Shown here piece by piece: positions 47,176 through 55,273 of a stretch of DNA of 64,000 nucleotides. The translations under genes and the position numbers were made by a program. This DNA comes from Aestuariibius violaceus. Lineage in GTDB: Bacteria > Pseudomonadota > Alphaproteobacteria > Rhodobacterales > Rhodobacteraceae. The stretch lies in assembly GCF_040779325.2 (NCBI RefSeq), contig NZ_JBFONT020000001.1, positions 310,001 to 374,000 on the forward strand, written 5' to 3'. Each line of letters begins with the position of its first letter. Within the stretch, counting starts at the first letter, position 1. The notes beneath the pieces were generated by a model that ran no database searches, was not told where the DNA came from, and was given only the letters and a program-made list of their open reading frames with translations.

Positions 47176-47415
47176 GTGGCCTTCGACGCCCTCCCCGAAG
47201 GCAGCTTCGAAGGGATGTACAAGGGGCGCCGATGGATCATTCGAGAAACCCGCTTCGCCAATGGACGGAGCCAGAAGATCGTTGCGCACGAACTCGGCGG
47301 AGCGGGATACATCAGCGCAAACCTCTACCGCCTGGCGTCGGGCCCGGTGCTCAAACCTTGCGAAATGCCGGAAGCTAAAGTCCGCGCCTTCGTGCTTGGA
47401 CTTCTTCCACTTTAA
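47176..47415 (+). CDS. Small conserved hypothetical protein
   Basis: The product is 79 residues from a GTG at 47176, 14 bp after the plsY stop. It reads FDALPEGSFEGMYKGRRWIIRETRFANGR, then GGAGYISANLYRLASGPVLKPCEMPEAKVRAF. This has the look of a compact beta-rich domain and reminds me of a short family found in this order, whose function I do not know. There is no signal peptide or membrane segment. It is the last gene of the pyrB-plsY transcript and ends convergently, overlapping the next gene's stop codon. Confidence 0.6.
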   Translation: MAFDALPEGSFEGMYKGRRWIIRETRFANGRSQKIVAHELGGAGYISANLYRLASGPVLKPCEMPEAKVRAFVLGLLPL

Positions 47416-47687
47416 ACAGCGCCACGCTCAACGAGCTTGGCAACAGCTTCGGCGGTCTTCCGGGTGTTCTGGTAGATGCCCAGCCCCAGATACATGAAGC
47501 CGCCGACAAACAGCACGTAAACCGCCCCAAGGACCAGAACCAGCAATCCTGGAAGAACTCCCGATGGCTGACCGGGTTGCGCTGGGGCAAACATGATCCC
47601 TATCGAGGCAGCAAGAACGCCCAGACTGAGCAACACAATCACAACCGCAATCAGTTTTTCCAACGCGTTGATGAAGAAATCACGCAT
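47412..47687 (-). CDS. Small two-helix membrane protein
   Basis: This 91-residue protein has two long hydrophobic helices (about 10-34 and 44-68) joined by a proline-rich loop (APAQPGQPSGVLPG). A basic helical C-terminus (YQNTRKTAEAVAKLVER) follows. It is a plausible bona fide small membrane protein, convergent with the preceding gene and sharing stop-codon bases. It precedes (in position) gshA by 63 bp and may be co-transcribed with it. The family is not recognised. Confidence 0.65.
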   Translation of the reverse strand: MRDFFINALEKLIAVVIVLLSLGVLAASIGIMFAPAQPGQPSGVLPGLLVLVLGAVYVLFVGGFMYLGLGIYQNTRKTAEAVAKLVERGAV

Positions 47688-47750
47688 CGCAAGACCCTCC
47701 TATCGCAAATGCGTGAAGAGGTTGGGTCGACCTGAGCGTCTGGGTCAAGC

Positions 47751-49121
47751 CTAGTAGCTGTACTCTGCAAAGACCTGCGTCACATCTTGCTTCCAAGGCC
47801 CCTCGTATTTCGCCAGAAGCTCATCGGCTGGGACACGCCCCGTCTCGACGCTTTCTTTCAGTGCATTCAGGAAGTGACTCTCGTCAGGAACCAGTCCGCC
47901 GGCACCCGGACGGGCTCGTGCGCGAAGTCCGGCATCCGCGATGTGCAACACCTCACGCGCAAGGTCGTGCATCTTCTGACCACCAACCTTGGCGTCAAGT
48001 GCTTGAACACTCGCCTCGACCCGCCAGGCCTCCCGCGTCTCGGCATCCCAGCCCTTCGCGAGATCCCAAGCTGCGTCCAGAGCGGTATCGTCATAAAGCA
48101 ACCCGACCCATAGTGCCGGTAGCGCACATAACCGCCGCCATGGCCCGCCATCGGCCCCGCGCATCTCGATGAATTTCTTGATCCGCGCCTCGGGGAAGAT
48201 CGTCGTCAGGTGATCCGCCCAATCGGACAGCGTCGGCTTCTCCCCCGGCAAGGCCGGCAGCTCGCCCTTCAGGAAATCCCGAAACGACTGCCCCGTTGCA
48301 TCGACATAGTTACCGTCGCGATAGACAAAGTACATCGGCACATCGAGCGCATAGTCCACCCAGCGCTCGAACCCCATCCCATCCTCGAAGACCCACGGCA
48401 GCATCCCGGTCCGGGCTGGATCCAAATCGCGCCATATACGCGACCGCCAGGATTTGTGCCCGTTCGGCTTGCCTTCCAGGAAGGGTGAATTCGCGAACAG
48501 AGCCGTCGCGACGGGCTGCAAGGCCAAAGCGACCCGCAGCTTCTTCACCATGTCCGGCTCGGACGCGAAGTCGAGGTTCACCTGCACCGTGCAGGTCCGG
48601 TACATCATCTGCAGACCGTGGCTTCCAACCGTCTGCATATACTCGGTCATCAGCCGATACCGCCCCTTCGGCATCATCGACATGTCCTCGTGTCGCCAAT
48701 GCGGCGCGGCACCGAGCCCGATAAATCCGGCCCCGATATCGTCCGCCACTGCCTGCACGTCGCGCAGGTGCGCGTTCACCTCGTCGCAGGTCTCGTGGAT
48801 CGTCTCGAGGGGGGCGCCCGAAAGCTCCAACTGCCCCCCCGGCTCAAGAGAGACATTCGCTCCGTCCTTCTGCAGCCCGATGATATTGTCGCCCTCAAGC
48901 AGCGGCTCCCATCCGAACCGCTCGCGCAACCCCTCCAGAATAGCCCGGATCGAGCGCTCCCCGTGATAGGGCAGCGGCTTCAGCGTATCGCGGCAATACC
49001 CGAACTTCTCGTGCTCGGTCCCGATCCGCCACGCCTCCTTCGGCTTGCAGCCTGAGGCTAGATACTCCGCCAGTTGCTCATGACGTTCGATGGGACCGCC
49101 GCCGGATTGAGGGATGGACAT
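47751..49121 (-). CDS. gshA: Glutamate-cysteine ligase, plant/alphaproteobacterial type
   Basis: This 456-residue enzyme makes gamma-glutamylcysteine, the first step of glutathione synthesis. The segments WRIGTEHEKFGY, VSLEPGGQLELSGAPLET, MTEYMQTVGSHGLQMMYRTCTVQVN and RGADGGPWRRLCALPALWVGLLYD are typical of the GCS2/plant-type family found in alphaproteobacteria. Its length is normal and it is complete from MSIPQSGGGPIERHEQ. Glutathione supports redox balance in aerobic phototrophs. It lies downstream of rsmE and the 168-residue membrane protein gene on the same strand. Confidence 0.96.
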   Translation of the reverse strand: MSIPQSGGGPIERHEQLAEYLASGCKPKEAWRIGTEHEKFGYCRDTLKPLPYHGERSIRAILEGLRERFGWEPLLEGDNIIGLQKDGANVSLEPGGQLELSGAPLETIHETCDEVNAHLRDVQAVADDIGAGFIGLGAAPHWRHEDMSMMPKGRYRLMTEYMQTVGSHGLQMMYRTCTVQVNLDFASEPDMVKKLRVALALQPVATALFANSPFLEGKPNGHKSWRSRIWRDLDPARTGMLPWVFEDGMGFERWVDYALDVPMYFVYRDGNYVDATGQSFRDFLKGELPALPGEKPTLSDWADHLTTIFPEARIKKFIEMRGADGGPWRRLCALPALWVGLLYDDTALDAAWDLAKGWDAETREAWRVEASVQALDAKVGGQKMHDLAREVLHIADAGLRARARPGAGGLVPDESHFLNALKESVETGRVPADELLAKYEGPWKQDVTQVFAEYSY

Positions 49122-49167
49122 GGAAGGCGCTCCGATCGTTGCCGCGACGTCGCCCGTAGGTGGCCGC

Positions 49168-49674
49168 TCAGGCCGGGGGTGTCAATGCGGGCGTGTCCGC
49201 CGGATCCTGCCGCCAGAGAATGTGATCGCCCCCGTCCTGAAGCGCGCGGGCAACCCGCCCGGCATCAATGCCGGGCAAGACGAGAAGCGCATCGAGAAGC
49301 GCATCCGCACCCCGCGCGTCCGCCGGAACGGCAATTCGGTTTCCTGCACTGTCAGCCAGATGCCAGACGCGATCTGCCAGCCGAACATCGGTGATCAGGT
49401 CAAGCGACAGCAAGCCGCCACCCTCTGCCGCCAGGTAGGTCAACTGCCGCTCGGTAATCTCCACCACCCCGGCCCCGTCCTGCCCCTGCTGCAACCGCAC
49501 CCGCCGGATCGCCGGAATCAACAGTCCAACCGCCGCAACCGACAGCGCTCCGCCGACAATGGTCAACCCGACCCCCGGCAGCGCGATGAACCAAAGACCC
49601 AAAAGCAAAGCCCCACCCGCCAGAAGGGGCTCACGCCAGCGGCGCAGGATCTCCAGGATCTCCGGGCGGATCAC
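49168..49674 (-). CDS. Hypothetical membrane protein downstream of rsmE
   Basis: Using the GTG that overlaps the rsmE stop (GTGA), the product has 168 residues. An N-terminal helical hairpin (about 17-60, LLAGGALLLGLWFIALPG and VGGALSVAAVGLLI) precedes a soluble beta-rich part (VVEITERQLTYLAAEGGGLLSL to AGNRIAVPADARGADALLDAL). The layout resembles small membrane-anchored PH-like proteins, but I cannot name a family. It is probably co-translated with rsmE. Confidence 0.75.
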   Translation of the reverse strand: MIRPEILEILRRWREPLLAGGALLLGLWFIALPGVGLTIVGGALSVAAVGLLIPAIRRVRLQQGQDGAGVVEITERQLTYLAAEGGGLLSLDLITDVRLADRVWHLADSAGNRIAVPADARGADALLDALLVLPGIDAGRVARALQDGGDHILWRQDPADTPALTPPA

Positions 49675-50393
49675 ATCCAATCCCCTTGGCGCGCCTGCCA
49701 CAAAGCCAAGGCGGCGACAGCGGCCGTGTCTGCCCGCAGGATGCGAGGACCCAGCGAAACCGGGCGGGCGATACGGCCGATCCGTTCCCGCTCCCCCGTC
49801 GTGAAGCCACCTTCGGGACCGATAAGAATCGCGGCCGGCTCGCCTGGTGCTCTCTCGGCGAAGGCGACGCCACCATGTCCCGCAAGCTCTTCATCGCAGA
49901 AGTAAAGCGCGCGATCGGCGCGCCAGTCATCGAGCACGACAGACAGCTTCTGAAGCTCCGTCACCTTGGGCACGTACGTACCCCCGCACTGCTCCGCTGC
50001 CTCGACCGCATGAGACTGCAACCGGTCCCGCCTGATCCGCTCGGAATTCGTCCGTTCCGTCTGAACGGGAATGATCTGCGCAACCCCCAACTCAGTCGCC
50101 TTCTCGACAATGAAATCCGTCCGGGCCTTTTTGATCGGCGCAAAGAGCAGCCAAAGGTCCGGAGGCGGCATAAGCGGCTTGGTCTGCTGCGTAACCGCCA
50201 GAACACCCGACCGTTTGCCTACCTCATCCAGCAAAACCGCCCACTCACCGTCCTTGCCGTTGAAGACGAAAACCTCTGCCCCGACCGGCTGCCGCATCAC
50301 ATGCGTCAGGTAATGCACCTGATCCCGCGTCAGCGGGACCCGTTGCCCCTCTCTAAGAGGGTGATCTACAAAGAGACGGATCGCAGAAGCCAT
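49671..50393 (-). CDS. rsmE: 16S rRNA m3U1498 methyltransferase
   Basis: This 240-residue SPOUT-class methyltransferase methylates U1498 of 16S rRNA. The N-terminal PUA-like part (RLFVDHPLREGQRVPLT) is followed by LFAPIKKARTDFIVEKATELGV and the knotted SAM site with ILIGPEGGFTTGE and LGPRILRADTAAVAALALWQ. The ATG at 50393 is the family-consistent start; the open frame extends far upstream but only as an antisense shadow of ubiA. Its start lies just 12 bp from the divergent ubiA start, so its promoter must overlap ubiA coding sequence. Confidence 0.95.
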   Translation of the reverse strand: MASAIRLFVDHPLREGQRVPLTRDQVHYLTHVMRQPVGAEVFVFNGKDGEWAVLLDEVGKRSGVLAVTQQTKPLMPPPDLWLLFAPIKKARTDFIVEKATELGVAQIIPVQTERTNSERIRRDRLQSHAVEAAEQCGGTYVPKVTELQKLSVVLDDWRADRALYFCDEELAGHGGVAFAERAPGEPAAILIGPEGGFTTGERERIGRIARPVSLGPRILRADTAAVAALALWQARQGDWM

Positions 50394-50405
50394 GGACACA
50401 TCTTT

Positions 50406-51371
50406 ATGACCGAGGCCGGGGAGAAACCAGAGACGGGCGGCACGGTCGCCGATGCGGTGCCCGGCAACTGGGTCGACCGTTATGCGCCCGAGTCCACGCG
50501 CCCCTTCCTGCGTCTCAGCCGGGCCGACCGTCCCATTGGCACATGGCTTCTGCTGCTGCCCTGCTGGTGGGGCCTGACCCTCGCAATGCTCGCGACCGAA
50601 GACGCCAGTTGGCACGACGCCTGGATCGCCACGGGCTGCGCCATCGGGGCCTTCCTGATGCGTGGCGCGGGCTGCACCTGGAACGACATCACCGACCGCG
50701 ACTTCGATGCCTCCGTCGCCCGGACCCAGTCCCGGCCCATTCCGGCCGGCCAGGTCACCGTCCGCGCCGCACTGATCTGGATGTTGGTCCAGTCCTTCCT
50801 CGCGCTCCTCATCCTGCTGACCTTCAATCCACCCGCAATTCTGCTCGGCTTCGCCGCACTCATCCCCGTCGCAATCTACCCCTTCGCAAAGCGCTTCACC
50901 TGGTGGCCTCAGGTTTTCCTCGGCATCGCCTTCAACTGGGGCGCCCTCCTGGCTTGGACGGCACATGCGGGCGCACTCCATCTCCCCGCGATCATCCTCT
51001 ATCTCGCGGGCATCTCCTGGACGCTCTTCTACGACACCATCTACGCCCATCAGGACACAGAAGATGACGCGCTGATCGGCATCAAATCCACCGCCCGTCT
51101 CTTCGGCGACAAGACACCGGCATGGCTTCGCCGGTTCCTCATCATCACAGTGACCCTGATGGCCCTCGCCGTCCTCAGCGTCGCAATCGAAAAGCCGCCC
51201 GCCGCCCTGCTCCTTGCGCTCTGCGGGCCTTGGGCAATGGGCTGGCATCTCGCCTTTCAGCTGCGTCAGTTCGATGCGGAAGACAATCCGAAGCTCTTGT
51301 ACCTATTCCGCCTGAACCGGACGACAGGCTTCATCCCCGTGCTCTTTTTCGCCGCTGCCCTCGCGGCCTGA
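50406..51371 (+). CDS. ubiA: 4-hydroxybenzoate octaprenyltransferase
   Basis: This 321-residue membrane prenyltransferase attaches the polyprenyl tail to 4-hydroxybenzoate in ubiquinone synthesis. The first aspartate-rich motif is NDITDRDFD and the second is DTIYAHQDTEDD. The N-terminal ESTRPFLRLSRADRPIGTWLLLLPCWWG and about eight helices are typical. It shares a substrate with pobA in the left part of the window, so quinone synthesis and 4-hydroxybenzoate catabolism draw on the same pool. It is divergent from rsmE with only 12 bp between start codons. Confidence 0.95.
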   Translation: MTEAGEKPETGGTVADAVPGNWVDRYAPESTRPFLRLSRADRPIGTWLLLLPCWWGLTLAMLATEDASWHDAWIATGCAIGAFLMRGAGCTWNDITDRDFDASVARTQSRPIPAGQVTVRAALIWMLVQSFLALLILLTFNPPAILLGFAALIPVAIYPFAKRFTWWPQVFLGIAFNWGALLAWTAHAGALHLPAIILYLAGISWTLFYDTIYAHQDTEDDALIGIKSTARLFGDKTPAWLRRFLIITVTLMALAVLSVAIEKPPAALLLALCGPWAMGWHLAFQLRQFDAEDNPKLLYLFRLNRTTGFIPVLFFAAALAA

Positions 51372-51430
51372 TTGCACCCCCCTCTCCCGCAGCCTAGATA
51401 GGCGCAATCCGAAACCATCCGATCGACGAG

Positions 51431-53416
51431 ATGCGTCTGTCCTCAGCCCTGATCATGCTTGCCGTCTTCGGCACCGCCGCCGGCGGATCGCTTCTCGCCG
51501 CGCGCCTTACGGTGGAAACGGTCGAGGATCTGTCCGCCTCCTCCGTGAACCGCGAAATGACCCTCGAAGGGCTCGACTGGGCGTCCGTTCAAACTGACGG
51601 CTTGCAAGTCATCATCGAAGGCACCGCGCCTACTGAAGCGACGATGTTTCGCGCAATCACCACGGCCTCCAAGGTCGTCGATGCAGCGCGCGTCCGGAAT
51701 GAAATGTTCGTCGCAGATGCCGCAGCCATCGAACCGCCGCGCTTCTCGATCGAAATCCTGCGAAACACTTCAGAGATCTCTCTGATCGGCCTGATCCCCG
51801 CATCCGACGATCGTGATGCGATCCTCGAAGAAGTCGCCAGCGCGGCGGACGGCCTGCCCGTCACCGATCTTCTGGAAACGGCGGACTACCCCGCCCCCGA
51901 AGGATGGCAACCCGCCCTGACCTACGCGCTCCGCGCGCTCGACACACTGCCGCGCTCCAAGATTTCGGTCGAAGCTGGCCGAGTGGAAGCGACCGCGATC
52001 AGCGAAAGCCCCCAGCAGAAACGCGAATATGAAAACCAGCTCCGCCGCCGCGTTCCCGAGAACATCGAGGTCGCACTCGACATTTCCGCGCCCCGCCCGG
52101 TCATCACGCCCTTCACGCTCCGCTTCGTGATCGACGACCGTGGCCCGCATTTCGATGCATGCTCCGTTGACGGGGACACCACAGAAGAGATGATCGAAGC
52201 AGCCGCCAGGGCCATCGGCTGGCAAGGCACTCGCGCCTGTACCGAGGGGCTCGGTATGCCCTCCCAAACCTGGGGCGAAGCCGTCGCAATGGGCATCGCC
52301 GCACTCGGCGATCTGGGCGGCGGCGCGCTGACCTTCACGGATACCGACGTTTCGCTCGTCGCCGCGGAAGGAACGGCTCAAGGCCTCTTCGACAATGTCG
52401 TTGGAGAGTTCGAGAACGCCCTGCCTGAGGTCTACGCCTTGACGGCCGTCCTCCCCGAACCGCCCGACGCTTCCGTCGAGATCCCGGAATTCATCGCCAT
52501 TCGCTCTCCCGAGGGGCTCGTGCAACTCCGCGGCAAGGTCAGCGACGAGTTGATGAACACGACGGCTGAAAACTATGCGCGCGCGCGCCTCGGTGCCCCC
52601 GACCTGGCGATGGGCACCCGCATCAGCGAAGACCTGCCGTCAGGCTGGTCCGTCCGCGTTCTCGCCGGGATCGAGGCGCTGGCAGAGCTTTCGAATGGCG
52701 CCGTCACCGTTCAACCCGATCTGATCACGATCCGCGGCAATACCGGCGATCAACAGGCCAGCGCCCAGATTGCAGCGCTCCTGACCGAGAAGCTCGGCGA
52801 TGGTCAGGACTTCCAGATTGACGTCACCTATGTCGAACAACTCGATCCCATTGCCGGCCTGCCGACGGCCGAGGAGTGCATCGCACAGATCGAAGCGGTC
52901 GTCGAAGAGGTCAAGATCACCTTCGAACCCGGCTCGGCCACGCTCGACAGCACCGCCCAGCCGATCATGGACGATATCGCGGCCATCCTGCAGCCCTGCG
53001 CCGACAAGCGGATCGAGGTCGCTGGCTATACCGATAGCCAGGGCCGCGAGGTGATGAACCAGCAGCTCAGCCAGGAACGGGCAGAGGCAGTCCTGAACGC
53101 CCTGCGCGAACGTCGCGTACCGACCCGCCGCTTCACCGCAATCGGCTATGGCGAGGCCGACCCCATTGCCGATAACGGCACCGAGGAAGGGCGCGAAGCC
53201 AACAGACGGATTGAATTCCGCCTCATCGTACCGGAATCGACCGAAGAGACGACAGCGCTAGAGGAAATGGAAGCTCCCCTTGAGGAAGCCTCGGATCCGG
53301 CGGAAGCGGCGCCGAACGACCAAGCAGACCCCGCACCTGATGAAGGCGCGACAACAGAAGAAACACCCTCAGAAGATCCGCCCGCCGAGGAAGAAACCGA
53401 GAATGAACAGAACTGA
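51431..53416 (+). CDS. OmpA-family outer-membrane/peptidoglycan-associated protein
   Basis: This 661-residue protein has an N-terminal signal or anchor (residues 3-24). A long region of repeated BON-like modules follows (for example GLQVIIEGTAPTEATMFRAI, EISLIGLIPASDDRDAI, AVTVQPDLITIRGNTGDQ). The OmpA C-terminal domain is at about residues 495-600 (ITFEPGSATLD, VAGYTDSQG, GYGEADPIADNGTEEGREANRRIEF). The last about 55 residues are an acidic Glu/Pro/Thr-rich tail. It probably bridges the envelope to peptidoglycan. Its 3' end overlaps the start of a coiled-coil gene by 14 bp, suggesting the two products work together. Confidence 0.88.
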   Translation: MRLSSALIMLAVFGTAAGGSLLAARLTVETVEDLSASSVNREMTLEGLDWASVQTDGLQVIIEGTAPTEATMFRAITTASKVVDAARVRNEMFVADAAAIEPPRFSIEILRNTSEISLIGLIPASDDRDAILEEVASAADGLPVTDLLETADYPAPEGWQPALTYALRALDTLPRSKISVEAGRVEATAISESPQQKREYENQLRRRVPENIEVALDISAPRPVITPFTLRFVIDDRGPHFDACSVDGDTTEEMIEAAARAIGWQGTRACTEGLGMPSQTWGEAVAMGIAALGDLGGGALTFTDTDVSLVAAEGTAQGLFDNVVGEFENALPEVYALTAVLPEPPDASVEIPEFIAIRSPEGLVQLRGKVSDELMNTTAENYARARLGAPDLAMGTRISEDLPSGWSVRVLAGIEALAELSNGAVTVQPDLITIRGNTGDQQASAQIAALLTEKLGDGQDFQIDVTYVEQLDPIAGLPTAEECIAQIEAVVEEVKITFEPGSATLDSTAQPIMDDIAAILQPCADKRIEVAGYTDSQGREVMNQQLSQERAEAVLNALRERRVPTRRFTAIGYGEADPIADNGTEEGREANRRIEFRLIVPESTEETTALEEMEAPLEEASDPAEAAPNDQADPAPDEGATTEETPSEDPPAEEETENEQN

Positions 53417-53732
53417 ATTTATCTTCGCCACGGCCGTGATCCTCTTCGTCGCGTTCTGCCTCGGCTGGTTTGCCAACTGGCTCATCCACCGCTTCACCCG
53501 TGTCGGCCAGGCCGAAATCAGCGAACTCGACCGGCTCGCCCAGTCTCTCCACGAAGCAGAAGAAACGCGCGATCAGGCGATTACCTACCTCCAGCAGCGC
53601 GAAGCCGAGATGACAAACCAGCTGACCCAGACCGAGGCGGAACTACGGGCGGCGATGGACGGCCTCCGCGACGCACGCCAGGAAACGGAAGAGCTGCGCG
53701 CCTATATCGAACGCCAGAGCAGCACCACCTAG
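53403..53732 (+). CDS. Single-pass membrane protein with cytoplasmic coiled coil
   Basis: This 109-residue protein has one N-terminal membrane helix (about residues 6-27, FIFATAVILFVAFCLGWFANWL). A continuous heptad-rich coiled coil follows (about 38-105, with EISELDRLAQSLHEAEETRD and QTEAELRAAMDGLRDARQE). Its start lies inside the end of the OmpA-family gene. This arrangement, an envelope OmpA protein plus a small inner-membrane coiled-coil partner, suggests an assembly or scaffolding pair. No family is recognised. The stop overlaps that of convergent moaE in a CTAG. Confidence 0.78.
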   Translation: MNRTEFIFATAVILFVAFCLGWFANWLIHRFTRVGQAEISELDRLAQSLHEAEETRDQAITYLQQREAEMTNQLTQTEAELRAAMDGLRDARQETEELRAYIERQSSTT

Positions 53733-54181
53733 GACCACCGGTCGAGCGCGGCTTCGTCCTCGTCCTTGGCAGCCACCCAATCCGAGCCATCCGCCGTCAC
53801 TTCCTTCTTCCAGAAGGGTGCACGCGACTTCAGGTAATCCATCAGGAACTCCGCCGCCTCGAACGCTGCAACCCGGTGGGCCGAGGCTGTCGCGACCATC
53901 ATGATCGGCTCCTCCGGCGCAAGCCGCCCATAACGGTGGATCACAAGCGCCCCGGTCAAGGGCCAGCGCCCCTTGGCCTCGTCGACGATCCCGCGGATCG
54001 CCCGTTCCGTCATCCCGGGATAATGCTCGATCTCCATATGAGCCAGGCTGCCTGCGACGTCGCGCGTGATCCCGGTAAAGCTCACGACGGCCCCGGCGCC
54101 CCGCTGCGCAGCCGTGAAAGCATCCAGCTCCTCCCCCGCCGCGAACCGCTCCTCTTGGAGGCGCACATTCACAGCGCTCAC
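53729..54181 (-). CDS. moaE: Molybdopterin synthase catalytic subunit
   Basis: This 150-residue protein starts at a GTG overlapping the moaD stop. The family features are GAGAVVSFTGITRDVAG, MEIEHYPGMTERAI, HRYGRLAPEEPIMMVATASAHR and the catalytic-lysine segment APFWKKEVTADGSDWV. With thiocarboxylated MoaD it inserts the dithiolene sulfurs into precursor Z. The molybdoenzyme encoded at 6991-9795 depends on this cofactor. It is the last gene of a coupled pgsA-moaD-moaE operon. Confidence 0.95.
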   Translation of the reverse strand: MSAVNVRLQEERFAAGEELDAFTAAQRGAGAVVSFTGITRDVAGSLAHMEIEHYPGMTERAIRGIVDEAKGRWPLTGALVIHRYGRLAPEEPIMMVATASAHRVAAFEAAEFLMDYLKSRAPFWKKEVTADGSDWVAAKDEDEAALDRWS

Positions 54182-54429
54182 CCCCCCGTCATTGGCGGGA
54201 AAAAGGCCACCTCCCGTACGCCCTCCAGCGGGCTGCCCCACTCCGCGAGTTCCTGATCGAGCGCCACCTTCAATGCCGTCGTATCCGCAAACGCCGCCTC
54301 ATAGCGCTCTTCGCGACCCCGCAGTTCATCGACGAGGTCCGCGACGGTCGCGGCCTCCGTCTCGACCCGCTCCTTAGGCAACCCGATCCGCTCCCGGACC
54401 CAGGCAAAATAAAGAAGATCCAGTGTCAT
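54178..54429 (-). CDS. moaD: Molybdopterin synthase sulfur-carrier subunit
   Basis: This 83-residue ubiquitin-like protein ends in the required Gly-Gly (FFPPMTGG), which becomes thiocarboxylated and donates sulfur to molybdopterin. It begins MTLDLLYFAWVRERIGLPKE and has LVDELRGREERYEAAFAD in the middle. The ATG overlaps the pgsA stop and the stop overlaps the moaE start, both by four bases, so the three are translated in sequence. Length is normal for MoaD. Confidence 0.94.
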   Translation of the reverse strand: MTLDLLYFAWVRERIGLPKERVETEAATVADLVDELRGREERYEAAFADTTALKVALDQELAEWGSPLEGVREVAFFPPMTGG

Positions 54430-55088
54430 TTGCCCTCCTTCAGATGCGGCAGCGCCTTCCGGAAATAGTCCCATCCGGTGATCAGCGTCAACGCGGCGGC
54501 CAGCCACAACAGCGCGATCCCGATCCAGCGCGCCAGGTCCTGAAGGCCCGACTTCCAGCGCAGACCAGCCGGATCCAGTCCGCCCTCAAGGACAGCGGTG
54601 ATGGTCTCCGGATCCATCCCCACTGACGCTTCAGCCGCGTAGTGAAACATCACCCCATGAAAGAACAGTGCCGCGATCGCGACCATCTGGACCGTCGTCT
54701 TCCACTTGGCGAGCTTCGTCACCGTCAGCGTCCCCGCCGTCGCCCCAAGAAACTCCCGAAGGCCCGACACGAATACCTCCCGAAAGAGGATCAGCACCGC
54801 CGGCAGCACGATCGAAAAGACCAGCGTCGAAAACGACGCCAGCACCAACAGCGCAATCGCCACCATCACCTTATCCGCAATCGGGTCGAGCATTGCACCA
54901 AACTTGCTCTCCTGCTTCCACGCCCGCGCGAGGTAGCCATCGAACCAGTCCGTCACCGCCGCGCCGGCAAAAAACACCAGCGCCAGCCAATCCGCCAAGG
55001 GCCGCGAGACAAAGAGGAACAGCAGGACGAGCCCCGGCGCCGCCAAAAGGCGCAGCGTCGTCAGCACATTGGGTAAAGTCCAGGTCAT
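54426..55088 (-). CDS. pgsA: CDP-diacylglycerol-glycerol-3-phosphate 3-phosphatidyltransferase
   Basis: This 220-residue membrane enzyme makes phosphatidylglycerophosphate. The CDP-alcohol phosphotransferase signature D-G-x2-A-R-x8-G-x3-D-x3-D is explicit in DWFDGYLAR...KFGAMLDPIADK. It starts MTWTLPNVLTTLRLLAAPG, the canonical N-terminus; ten further in-frame upstream codons are not needed. It has about five membrane helices. Phosphatidylglycerol is an abundant membrane lipid that also binds to reaction centres. The coupling with moaDE is a recurrent arrangement in the order but not an obvious functional link. Confidence 0.95.
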   Translation of the reverse strand: MTWTLPNVLTTLRLLAAPGLVLLFLFVSRPLADWLALVFFAGAAVTDWFDGYLARAWKQESKFGAMLDPIADKVMVAIALLVLASFSTLVFSIVLPAVLILFREVFVSGLREFLGATAGTLTVTKLAKWKTTVQMVAIAALFFHGVMFHYAAEASVGMDPETITAVLEGGLDPAGLRWKSGLQDLARWIGIALLWLAAALTLITGWDYFRKALPHLKEGK

Positions 55089-55241
55089 GTCCCCCTCTAC
55101 CCCCTCCCCACCAAACACGGAAGGGACAGCATCACCTCTTCATCTGGCCATCAATACTCCCGCCGGAGGCACCTGCCAGCTCCGCCAGGAACACCAACCG
55201 ATCGGGCAAAGGCAACAGCGATGCCGGGCGGCCAGAACACC

Positions 55242-55261
55242 GAGGCGCGCTTGCGCGCCTC
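55242..55261 (-). terminator. Perfect 8-bp hairpin after uvrC
   Basis: GAGGCGCG (55242-55249) pairs with CGCGCCTC (55254-55261) around a 4-nt loop, 12 bases after the uvrC stop on the minus strand. No T-tract follows, so it may be a pause site or 3'-end stabiliser and not a full intrinsic terminator. Confidence 0.45.
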
Positions 55262-55273
55262 AATCTGGCAGCC

